From an uncultured Prevotella sp. (GTDB lineage: Bacteria > Bacteroidota > Bacteroidia > Bacteroidales > Bacteroidaceae): a DNA stretch of 5,883 bases. The position numbers and the translations under genes were made by a program. This document shows, one piece after another, positions 1-5,802 of the stretch. The notes under the pieces were generated by a model that searched no databases, was not told the DNA's origin, and was given only the letters and a program-made list of their open reading frames with translations. The stretch is from positions 1 to 5,883 of the forward strand of contig CAAFFL010000113.1 in the NCBI GenBank assembly GCA_900762125.1, in the 5' to 3' direction. Numbering within the stretch: position 1 is the first letter of the stretch; the number at the start of each line of letters is the position of its first letter.

Positions 1-45
1 AAAATGTTTCATTATTTTGTTTTTTGGGAACTCCGAACATTCTTA

Positions 46-93
46 CTCCCCCCCTTCCCCTAGCGAAGTGGAGGGGGAAAGGGGGCTGGGGGG
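46..93. repeat. C/G-rich inverted repeat after der
   Basis: Runs C7-TT-C4 (48-60) and G5-AAA-G5 (73-85) pair as a stem of about 11 pairs around a 12-base loop, and G6 follows at 88-93. It starts about a dozen bases beyond the der stop codon. No T run follows on the minus strand, so it is not a classical terminator, though it may stabilise mRNA ends or stop polymerase weakly. The word type resembles C/G-rich intergenic repeats seen widely in bacteria; copy number cannot be judged here. Confidence 0.6.
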
Positions 94-104
94 ATAGAGG
101 CGTT

Positions 105-1418
105 CTATTTTTGTCTGATAAAGATGTTGATCGGACATCCGTGCAGCTCCCAGTTCTCGCGCATCTTGTTTTCCAGGAAGCGTTTATACTGTTCCTTGAT
201 ATACTGCGGCAGGTTGGCGTAGAACACGAACGACGGAATCTGCGTATTTGGCAACTGCGAGCAGTACTTGATCTTGATGAACTTGCCCTTCACCGACTGT
301 GGCGGCGTAGCCTCGATGATGGGGAGCATCACCTCGTTGAGCTTCGTCGTGCCGATGCGTGTCTCGCGGTTGAGGTACACCTGCTTCGCGGTCTCGAGCA
401 CCTTGAAGATGCGCTGCTTCGTTAGCGCCGAGGCGAAGATGATGGGGAAGTCGGTGAACGGAGCCATACGTTCATAGATGGCGTTCTTGAACGTGTCGAT
501 CGACTTCTGGCTCTTGTCCTGCACGAGATCCCACTTGTTTACCACGACGACGAGGCTCTTGTTGTTCTTCTGGATGAGCTGGAAAATCTTCATGTCCTGC
601 GCCTCAATGCCGCGTGTGCCGTCGATCATCAGGATGCAGACGTCACTGTTCTCTATCGAGCGGATAGAGCGCATGACACTGTAGAACTCCAGGTCCTCGG
701 TGACCTTGTTCTTCCGGCGGATGCCGGCGGTGTCGACGAGGTAGAAGTCGAAGCCGAACTTCGTATAGCGCGTGTAGATGCTGTCGCGTGTGGTGCCAGC
801 AATCTCCGTGACGATGTTACGGTCCTCGCCGATGAAGGCATTGATGATGCTCGACTTGCCGACGTTCGGGCGGCCGACGACGGCAAAGCGCGGGATGTCC
901 TCCTCGATGTCCTCCTTCGTCTCGGCGGGCAGCTTGCTGATGACGAGGTCGAGCAGGTCACCCGTGCCACCACCTGTGGCAGCACTGATGCACTGCGGGT
1001 CACCGAGGCCGAGCTTATAGAACTCCGCAGCGACATACGACTCACCACTGTTGTCGACCTTGTTCGCCACAAGAATCACCGGGAGCTTTGTGCGCCGAAG
1101 GATGGCCGCCACATCCTCGTCCCAGTCGGTCATACCGGTCTCCACGTCGACAAGGAACAACACGAGGTCGGCCTCGTCGCAGGCAACCATCACCTGCTGG
1201 CGGATGGCGTCCTCGAAGATGTCGTCACTGTTCACCACCCAGCCACCGGTGTCGACGACACTGAACTCACGACCATTCCACTGGCACTTGCCATACTGCC
1301 GGTCGCGTGTGGTGCCGGCGGTGTCGCTGACGATGGCGTGGCGCGTCTGCGTCAGACGATTAAATAAGGTGGACTTGCCCACGTTCGGGCGTCCAACGAT
1401 TGCTACTAAATTTGCCAT
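105..1418 (-). CDS. der: Ribosome biogenesis GTPase Der (EngA)
   Basis: A 437-residue double GTPase needed for late 50S subunit assembly. The first G domain has GRPNVGKST (9-17), DTGG (56-59), NKVD (119-122) and SAA (145-147). The second has GRPNVGKSS (182-190), DTAG (229-232), NKWD (294-297) and SA (330-331). A C-terminal KH-like domain runs from about 355 to 437, ending INIFIRQK. Length and order fit the family exactly. I chose the ATG at 1418 because MANLVAIVGRPNVGKST is the normal N-terminus. An in-frame ATG nine codons upstream (1445) has GAGG eight bases before it and remains possible. The still longer open frame up to 1559 runs through the repeat element and is not believed. Era precedes it by 212 bp; Era and Der are unrelated in target subunit but both serve ribosome assembly. 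Confidence 0.97.
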   Translation of the reverse strand: MANLVAIVGRPNVGKSTLFNRLTQTRHAIVSDTAGTTRDRQYGKCQWNGREFSVVDTGGWVVNSDDIFEDAIRQQVMVACDEADLVLFLVDVETGMTDWDEDVAAILRRTKLPVILVANKVDNSGESYVAAEFYKLGLGDPQCISAATGGGTGDLLDLVISKLPAETKEDIEEDIPRFAVVGRPNVGKSSIINAFIGEDRNIVTEIAGTTRDSIYTRYTKFGFDFYLVDTAGIRRKNKVTEDLEFYSVMRSIRSIENSDVCILMIDGTRGIEAQDMKIFQLIQKNNKSLVVVVNKWDLVQDKSQKSIDTFKNAIYERMAPFTDFPIIFASALTKQRIFKVLETAKQVYLNRETRIGTTKLNEVMLPIIEATPPQSVKGKFIKIKYCSQLPNTQIPSFVFYANLPQYIKEQYKRFLENKMRENWELHGCPINIFIRQK

Positions 1419-1452
1419 GTTTGTTTGATTTCTGAAGTTTAACATTCTTCGG

Positions 1453-1482
1453 CCCTCACGGGGAACAGCTTCCTCCTGAGAG
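1453..1482 (-). promoter_or_regulatory. Stable leader hairpin upstream of der
   Basis: In the der transcript direction the 30 bases fold into 12 pairs: a six-pair lower stem (CTCTCA with TGAGGG, one G-U), one bulged base on each strand, a six-pair upper stem and a GCTG tetraloop. An AGGAGG sequence lies within the 5' arm. No T run follows, so it is not a terminator. It ends about 35 bases before the der ATG at 1418. A role in mRNA stability or translation control is possible and unproven. Confidence 0.5.
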
Positions 1483-1516
1483 TGGGTCCTCTGTCTAGTC
1501 AGGACGAATATATATA

Positions 1517-1630
1517 ATGTTGAGTGTTGAATGTTGAGTGTTGAGCGTGTGCTACGCATGATTAATGAACAATTATTAATTCTTCAATAATCATCGCATT
1601 GCGACTCATTCAACACGCAACATTCAACAT
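1517..1630. repeat. Long imperfect palindrome between era and der
   Basis: The 14-mer ATGTTGAGTGTTGA is repeated exactly in tandem at 1517-1530 and 1531-1544. The complement of 1607-1630 matches 1517-1540 at 20 of 24 positions. Inside, 1558-1569 pairs with 1583-1594 at 11 of 12 positions around a 13-base loop. The whole 114 bp can thus fold back on itself. The right end abuts the era stop codon. Such CAACATTCAACA-like words are common in intergenic DNA of Bacteroidota as far as I recall, which suggests a dispersed element. No T run or protein is associated. The only non-coding gap content besides this is the hairpin at 1453-1482. Confidence 0.75.
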
Positions 1631-2530
1631 TTATTCTGGGTTGTACCCAAAATTGTTCAGCTCGCGGTCGGAGTTGCGCCAGTCCTTATCGACCTTGACA
1701 AAGGTCTCCAGATAGATGGCTTTGCCAAAGAACTTCTCCAAACTGCGACGCGCCTCCATGGACACCTTCTTCAGTGCCGTGCCCTGATGGCCGATGATGA
1801 TGCCCTTCTGCGAGTCGCGTTCCACATAGATGACGGCGTTGATGTGGATGTGGTGCTCGTCCTCCTTGAAGCGCTCGACGACGACCTCCACGGAGTAGGG
1901 TATCTCCTTGTCGTAGTAGCGAAGGATCTTCTCGCGGATGATCTCCGAGACGAAGAACTTCGCTGGCTTGTCCGTCAGCTGGTCTTTGTCGAAGTAGGCA
2001 GGGCTCTCCGGCAGCAACTCGTGGATGCGTTTCATCAGCTCCTTGACGCCGAAGTTGTTGGATGCTGAGATAGGCAGGATCTCCGCGTTGGGCAGCAGAG
2101 CGTGCCACTTCTCCACCAAGGCACCCAGGCGTTCTGTGGGGTTACCCTCATCCTTGCCCAGTTCGTCAATCTTGTTGATGAGCAGCAGCACGGGGATCTT
2201 CATCTCCTTCACCTTGTCGAGAAAATCCTGGTTCTTCTCTGGGTCCTCCACCACGTCGGTGACATAGAGCAGGATGTCCGCGTCGGCCAGTGCCGACTCT
2301 GAGAAGGCGAGCATCATCTCCTGCATCTTGTAGTTCGGCTTCAGCACACCGGGGGTGTCACTGAACACGATCTGGCAGTCGGGCTCGTTGACGATGCCCA
2401 TGATGCGGTGGCGCGTCGTCTGTGCCTTGAAGGTGGCGATGCTGATCTTCTCGCCCACGAGGCGGTTCATCAGCGTCGACTTTCCCACATTGGGGTTGCC
2501 CACAATGTTTACGAATCCTGCTTTATGCAT
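1631..2530 (-). CDS. era: GTPase Era
   Basis: A 299-residue Ras-like GTPase with a C-terminal KH domain, the usual Era length. Era binds the 3' end of 16S rRNA and helps 30S subunit maturation, acting in the cytoplasm and at the membrane. G1 is GNPNVGKST (11-19), the switch region has QTTRHR (37-42), G3 is DTPG (58-61), G4 is NKID (119-122) and G5 is SAS (155-157). The KH RNA-binding loop reads IIIGHQG (244-250), followed by the expected helix to about 268. The frame stays open upstream into the fabH end, but the ATG at 2530 starts directly before the conserved KAGFVNIVG and gives the family length, so the longer form is rejected. No clear Shine-Dalgarno site or promoter is seen; expression may depend on read-through from fabH. 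Confidence 0.97.
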   Translation of the reverse strand: MHKAGFVNIVGNPNVGKSTLMNRLVGEKISIATFKAQTTRHRIMGIVNEPDCQIVFSDTPGVLKPNYKMQEMMLAFSESALADADILLYVTDVVEDPEKNQDFLDKVKEMKIPVLLLINKIDELGKDEGNPTERLGALVEKWHALLPNAEILPISASNNFGVKELMKRIHELLPESPAYFDKDQLTDKPAKFFVSEIIREKILRYYDKEIPYSVEVVVERFKEDEHHIHINAVIYVERDSQKGIIIGHQGTALKKVSMEARRSLEKFFGKAIYLETFVKVDKDWRNSDRELNNFGYNPE

Positions 2531-2556
2531 ATTGTAGCGGCTTAATGATAAGGGAC

Positions 2557-2598
2557 AAAAAAACGCATTCTCCTCATTTTGCAAACGGAAGGATGCGT
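2557..2598 (-). terminator. Rho-independent terminator between fabH and era
   Basis: On the minus strand a stem forms between 2588-2598 and 2563-2573: six pairs from the base, one mismatch, then four more pairs including one G-U, with a 14-base loop. A run of seven T (2557-2563) follows directly. It lies in the 91-bp gap after fabH and would separate most fabH transcripts from era. The stem is of modest strength, so read-through is likely. Confidence 0.65.
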
Positions 2599-2621
2599 CT
2601 CTTATATAATGATGTAGTTGT

Positions 2622-3644
2622 CTATTTCTTCTCAGCAGCAGCGACGCCATCGTAGGTCCAACGGAGGTAGGCTGCACAGTTGACGAAGCCCGCGCCAAAG
2701 GCGGTGAGCAGGATCTTGTCGCCCTTCTTCAGCTCCTTCTCGTGGTCCCACATCACCAAGGGAATGCAGGCGGCACTGGTGTTACCAAACTTCGCAATGC
2801 TCAGCAGAAGCTTCTCCTCAGGAACGCCGAGCCGCTTAGCCACGGCCTCGATGATGCGGAGGTTCGCCTGGTGGGTGATGACGTAGTCGACATCGTCGAT
2901 GGTCAGTTGGTTGCGCTGCATGATCAGCTCGCAGTCCTCGCTCATGGCGTTGACGGCATAGCGGAACACATAGCGGCCATCCTGATAGGTGTAGTGCAGA
3001 CGATGGTCAACCGTAAACCGTGACGGCGGGCAGACAGAGCCACCAGCCTTCATGTGCAGGAACGGCAGGCCCTTGCCATCGGTGCGCAGGTAGCTGTCCT
3101 GAAGGCCTACACCTTCCTCCTCAGTGCCCTCGACGAGCACAGCGCCGGCGCCATCGCCAAAGAGGATGCACGTCTGGCGGTCCTCATAGTCGGTGATGGC
3201 CGACATCTTGTCCGCGCCGATGACGATGACCTTGTGGTAGCGACCACTCTCGACCATGCTTGCCGCCATGTCCAGAGCATAGACGAAGCCACAGCAGGCA
3301 GCGGAGAGGTCGAAGGCGAAGGCGTTCTTCAGGCCGAGCTTGCCAAGGACGATGGACGAGGTGGAAGGATGCACATAGTCCGGTGTCGTCGTGGCGACGA
3401 TGACGGCATCGATCGTATCCGGATCGGTGTCTGTCTTCTTCAGCAGCTGTTTTGCTGCCTTCCGCGCCATGTAGGACGTGCCGAGACCCTCCTCGGTGAG
3501 GATGCGGCGCTCCTTGATACCTGTGCGGGTAACTATCCACTCATCATTGGTGTCGACCATGCGCGAGAGCTCGTCATTGGTCAGCACGTAGTCGGGCACA
3601 TATCCTCCGACACCAGTGATGATGGCGTTAATCTTGCCAGACAT
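2622..3644 (-). CDS. fabH: 3-oxoacyl-ACP synthase III (KAS III)
   Basis: A 340-residue condensing enzyme that joins an acyl-CoA primer, typically acetyl-CoA, to malonyl-ACP and so starts each fatty acid chain in the cytoplasmic FAS II pathway. The thiolase fold motifs are in order: DEWIVTRTGIKERR (34-47), active-site DLSAACCGF with catalytic C117, FGDGAGAVL (162-170), the THQAN motif with H258, GNTSAA with N288, and a closing GAGF (317-320). The Cys-His-Asn triad is complete. It is about 20 residues longer than E. coli FabH; much of the extra is around 195-225 and at the C-terminus. C118 follows the catalytic cysteine where many homologues have serine. Primer preference, acetyl or branched, cannot be read with confidence. 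The start overlaps the rpmF stop, and a terminator-like hairpin follows the TAG stop by about 23 bases. Confidence 0.97.
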   Translation of the reverse strand: MSGKINAIITGVGGYVPDYVLTNDELSRMVDTNDEWIVTRTGIKERRILTEEGLGTSYMARKAAKQLLKKTDTDPDTIDAVIVATTTPDYVHPSTSSIVLGKLGLKNAFAFDLSAACCGFVYALDMAASMVESGRYHKVIVIGADKMSAITDYEDRQTCILFGDGAGAVLVEGTEEEGVGLQDSYLRTDGKGLPFLHMKAGGSVCPPSRFTVDHRLHYTYQDGRYVFRYAVNAMSEDCELIMQRNQLTIDDVDYVITHQANLRIIEAVAKRLGVPEEKLLLSIAKFGNTSAACIPLVMWDHEKELKKGDKILLTAFGAGFVNCAAYLRWTYDGVAAAEKK

Positions 3645-3829
3645 TACTCAGCGGCTTCCTTAACGATAGCGACCTTACCACGATAATAGCCACAGGTAGG
3701 ACATACCGTGTGGTATACATAATAGGAACCGCAGTTGGGGCATACGGCCAGTGTGGGAGCTACTGCTCCGTCATGAGTTCTACGCTTGAGTGTACGAGTC
3801 TTTGACTGTCTTCTTTTAGGATGTGCCAT
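3644..3829 (-). CDS. rpmF: 50S ribosomal protein L32 (bL32)
   Basis: A 61-residue basic protein that begins MAHPKRRQSKTRT, the signature N-terminus of bL32, a component of the large ribosomal subunit. It has four cysteines in two pairs, CPNCG (C30, C33) and CPTCG (C43, C46), so it is the zinc-binding form and not the zinc-free paralogue some bacteria carry. Length is normal. The start is fixed by the family N-terminus. Its TAA stop shares an A with the ATG of fabH (TAATG), which suggests translational coupling. In E. coli plsX stands between rpmF and fabH; here it is absent from this place. Confidence 0.98.
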   Translation of the reverse strand: MAHPKRRQSKTRTLKRRTHDGAVAPTLAVCPNCGSYYVYHTVCPTCGYYRGKVAIVKEAAE

Positions 3830-3836
3830 TGTTTTT

Positions 3837-3866
3837 TAATCTTTTAATTTTTGTAATCTTTTAATT
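3837..3866. repeat. 13-bp AT-rich direct repeat in the rpmF leader
   Basis: TAATCTTTTAATT occurs exactly at 3837-3849 and 3854-3866, period 17. The second copy covers the DUF177 stop codon and the first lies about seven bases before the rpmF ATG. This fills the 31-base gap between the two genes and leaves no classical ribosome binding site. It might be a protein or ribosome contact region, or simple AT-rich drift. Confidence 0.6.
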
Positions 3867-4388
3867 GTCAAGGTGAAGGTCTTTCAGTGCCGACCAACGC
3901 GAGTCCGTCTCGTGCTCCCCATCACCGTCACCGCTTCGGGCGGCCGAATGTTCCTTAAGGATATTCATCATGGCAGGGTTGCATTTTCCAGGTGCATGCA
4001 CATGCCTGAGCGGAATGTTAAGCTCGATAAACTCATAGATGAACCACGACACGTCGAGAACGCCTTCGTTCTCCGGAATGGTGACAGTGTCGTCGTCCTC
4101 AGCGTAGGCATCACCAAACTGAGCCACCAGATGGTCATCCGTGAGGATGGGCTGATCCATGTCGTCCAGACACAGGTCGCACGCCACGATGACTGAGCCT
4201 TCGGTGTGGAACAGCAGGTCGAAGCTTTCGCCTAACCTGCGGATAGTCAGCGTCGTTGTGAGATGGCCGTGCTGCACTGCCGGGGCCTTGATGGCCTCGA
4301 AAAATGCGTCGGTGATGTCGAAAGTGAGCGTTTGCTCATCCTTCTCCATACCTTTCAAGTCGATCTTAAATGACTCTAAACTAAACAT
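3861..4388 (-). CDS. DUF177 (YceD-family) protein, 23S rRNA accumulation factor
   Basis: A 175-residue protein of the DUF177/YceD family, usual in length. Family members in bacteria and plastids are needed for normal 23S rRNA levels; the molecular action is unclear. Visible marks are the CDLC pair (C70, C73), an acidic middle, the GKCNP motif with C136, and the conserved ending DSRWSALKDLHLDN, where RW and LK are typical. The three cysteines could bind metal, which is inference. I chose the ATG at 4388; a GTG two codons upstream (4394) is in frame but sits only a few bases from the predicted transcript start. No Shine-Dalgarno site is seen. It is first in the operon, and its position just before rpmF matches the yceD-rpmF pairing known from E. 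coli, which strengthens the assignment. Confidence 0.88.
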   Translation of the reverse strand: MFSLESFKIDLKGMEKDEQTLTFDITDAFFEAIKAPAVQHGHLTTTLTIRRLGESFDLLFHTEGSVIVACDLCLDDMDQPILTDDHLVAQFGDAYAEDDDTVTIPENEGVLDVSWFIYEFIELNIPLRHVHAPGKCNPAMMNILKEHSAARSGDGDGEHETDSRWSALKDLHLDN

Positions 4389-4405
4389 ATCCACGCTTTG
4401 GACTG

Positions 4406-4437
4406 CAAAGTTACTACTTTTTTCGGGAAAATGCCAA
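4406..4437 (-). promoter_or_regulatory. Promoter of the DUF177-rpmF-fabH operon
   Basis: On the minus strand TTG (4435-4437) and TAACTTTG (4406-4413) are separated by 21 bases. The second is an exact match to the Bacteroidota -7 consensus TAnnTTTG. Transcription should start near 4399-4402, leaving a leader of only about 11-14 bases before the ATG at 4388. Position directly ahead of the first gene of a tightly packed run supports the call. Confidence 0.8.
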
Positions 4438-4472
4438 GGATTGACGGGAAAATCTTTTCAATAACGGGAAAT
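4424..4472. promoter_or_regulatory. Three phased CGGGAAAAT repeats, operator-like
   Basis: CGGGAAAAT occurs at 4424-4432 and 4445-4453, and a copy with one A fewer at 4465-4472. The starts are 21 and 20 bases apart, about two helical turns, so the copies lie on one face of the DNA. The first copy is inside the spacer between the -33 and -7 boxes of the DUF177-rpmF-fabH promoter; the other two lie just upstream. This layout suits a repressor or activator array. The repeats are visible; the binding role is inferred. Confidence 0.5.
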
Positions 4473-4477
4473 ATCTC

Positions 4478-4574
4478 TTTTTTAAACGTCAATAACGTCA
4501 ATAACTCGTCAATCTTCGAAAATATTATTATTGATGACATTGACGTAACATTGACGAGATTGACGTCGAAAAAA
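4478..4574. repeat. Symmetric palindrome of six CGTCAAT heptamers
   Basis: The left arm has CGTCAAT at 4487-4493, 4496-4502 and 4507-4513. The right arm has its complement ATTGACG at 4539-4545, 4550-4556 and 4559-4565. Gaps are 2 and 4 bases on the left and 4 and 2 on the right, so every heptamer pairs with its partner around a single centre at 4526, while the gap bases do not pair. The outer ends add T6 (4478-4483) against an A run (4569-4574). A seventh ATTGACG stands at 4440-4446. The element fills the space after the kinase stop codon. It is not a normal terminator, because on either strand the A run follows the hairpin and the T run precedes it. Function unknown. Confidence 0.85.
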
Positions 4575-4576
4575 AA

Positions 4577-5740
4577 TCATTTGCGTAATTCGATGCGGAA
4601 CGTCGTCCCCTTCCCCACCTCCGAGCTCTTGACGTAGATGCGACCATGGTGGTACTCCTCCACGATGCGCTTGGCGAGGCTTAGGCCGAGGCCCCAACCA
4701 CGCTGCTTCGTCGTGAAGCCGGGACGGAAGACGTTGCCAAGGTCCTTCTTCCGGATGCCCTTGCCGGTGTCCGTGACCTCGATGATGGCCTTCTGCGGCG
4801 TCTCCTCCACGTGGAGCGTGATGGTGCCGGGGCCGCCACCCATGGCGTCGACGGCATTCTTCGAGAGGTTCTCGATGACCCACTCGAAGAGCGAGCCGTT
4901 GAGCGGCACGATGATGTCGTGGGCTGGCAGGTCCTTCACCATCAGGACCTTCTTGCTCGTCCGCCGGTCCATATAGTCGATGACGTGGTCGAGGACCTCG
5001 TTGAGGCTCGTCGGCACGGGCTCTGGCAGCGACCCGATCTTTGAGAAGCGGTCGGCGATGAGCTGCAGCCGCTTCACGTCCTTGTCCATCTCAGGGATAA
5101 GGTCGTCGTCCGGATACTGCTCCCTAAGGATCTCCACCCATGCCATCAGCGAGGAGATCGGCGTGCCGAGCTGATGAGCGGTCTCCTTCGACAGACCCAC
5201 CCACACCTTGTTCTGCTCCGCGCGCTTCGACGTCAGCAGGGCGAAGATCGCCACGACGACAAAGAGCAACACGATGCCGAGCTGCACGTAGGGGTAGAGC
5301 TGCAGCCGCTTGAGCATCAACGACTCGTCGTAGCAGACGTCGATATAGTCGCGGGTGCGGTCGTCGAGGGTGATGCGGATGTTGCGGTGCTGGGCCAGCA
5401 GCTGCTGGGCGATGACCTTTGCGTGCGCCAGACTGTCGGCATAGTCCGCGCCCTTCAACCTGACGTTGCGGAACTCCGTCACCTCGCCGCGGGCGTCGAG
5501 GACGATGACGGGGATGGTATTGTTCTCGTTGAGCACCTTCAGCACCAGTCCAAGGTCGGTGTTCTCATCGGCAGTGTTCAGCGTGCGCATGGCGGCGGAC
5601 CACACCTCCATCTTGTTGCGCTCCTCCTGCTCCAGGTCGCGCGTGAGGTAATGGGACACGACGAGTGAGCCCACGGCTATCACGATAGCTGAGAGCACCA
5701 AGATAATCTTCACCTGACGGATGCGATCTGTCCACTGCAT
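4577..5740 (-). CDS. Membrane sensor histidine kinase, orphan in this window
   Basis: A 387-residue two-pass sensor kinase that should autophosphorylate on a histidine and pass the phosphate to a response regulator; none is encoded in the window. Visible parts: short basic N-terminus, membrane helix about 11-29, an extracytoplasmic region of about 120 residues (30-148), second helix about 149-169, then the H-box KETAHQLGTP with H189, N-box NLSKNAVDA (N295), G1 box DTGKG (324-328), and G2 box GWGLGLS (348-354). The catalytic core looks complete. No HAMP domain fits, since only about 20 residues separate helix 2 from the histidine. The residue after the histidine is Q190 where most HisKA kinases have E or D. 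The sensor region matches no domain I can name. The ATG at 5740 is supported by AAGG seven bases upstream. The TGA stop is followed at once by T8 and the palindrome at 4478-4574. The kinase assignment is firm; signal and partner are unknown. Confidence 0.93.
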   Translation of the reverse strand: MQWTDRIRQVKIILVLSAIVIAVGSLVVSHYLTRDLEQEERNKMEVWSAAMRTLNTADENTDLGLVLKVLNENNTIPVIVLDARGEVTEFRNVRLKGADYADSLAHAKVIAQQLLAQHRNIRITLDDRTRDYIDVCYDESLMLKRLQLYPYVQLGIVLLFVVVAIFALLTSKRAEQNKVWVGLSKETAHQLGTPISSLMAWVEILREQYPDDDLIPEMDKDVKRLQLIADRFSKIGSLPEPVPTSLNEVLDHVIDYMDRRTSKKVLMVKDLPAHDIIVPLNGSLFEWVIENLSKNAVDAMGGGPGTITLHVEETPQKAIIEVTDTGKGIRKKDLGNVFRPGFTTKQRGWGLGLSLAKRIVEEYHHGRIYVKSSEVGKGTTFRIELRK

Positions 5741-5770
5741 AGTTACACCTTATTATATATTATATAGTTT

Positions 5771-5802
5771 CAAGTTTATCAAGAAGTTGTAAAGTTTATC
5801 AA
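5771..5802 (-). promoter_or_regulatory. Candidate promoter of the histidine kinase gene
   Basis: Read on the minus strand, TTG (5800-5802) is followed after 21 bases by TAAACTTG (5771-5778), which matches the Bacteroidota -7 box TAnnTTTG at all but one fixed position. The spacing is the same as in the stronger promoter at 4406-4437. The box would place the transcript start about 25 bases before the ATG. The region is AT-rich, so a chance match is possible. Both boxes fall in equivalent parts of a tandem repeat. Confidence 0.4.

Noticed and set aside
24..425. 133-codon plus-strand frame starting in the C/G repeat
   Set aside because: Its start lies in the intergenic repeat and the rest is antisense to der; P/W/G-rich translations are typical of such repeats.
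1517..1544. Possible CRISPR fragment from the tandem 14-mers
   Set aside because: Repeats are directly adjacent without spacers, and no cas gene is present.
1419..1559. N-terminal extension of Der by 47 residues
   Set aside because: It is translated from the repeat element and leader hairpin and exceeds family length; only the nine-residue extension from 1445 was kept as an option.
2557..2587. Possible era promoter TTTG-18-TTTTTTTG on the minus strand
   Set aside because: The -7 box lacks its conserved A, the spacing is short, and the T run is better explained as the terminator tail.
2531..2698. N-terminal extension of Era by 56 residues
   Set aside because: It would overlap fabH by 77 bases, run through the terminator and has no family support; the ATG at 2530 gives the standard N-terminus.
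3054..3686. 210-codon open frame on the plus strand opposite fabH
   Set aside because: It is antisense to a certain fabH gene, has no recognisable protein features, and is explained by GC-rich codon use.
4478..4574. Terminator for the kinase gene
   Set aside because: On the minus strand T8 precedes the hairpin and an A run follows it, opposite to an intrinsic terminator; the reverse strand has the same problem.
5174..5668. 164-codon open frame on the plus strand opposite the kinase gene
   Set aside because: Composition is V/L/H/D-rich as expected of an antisense reading; no motif, promoter or ribosome site.
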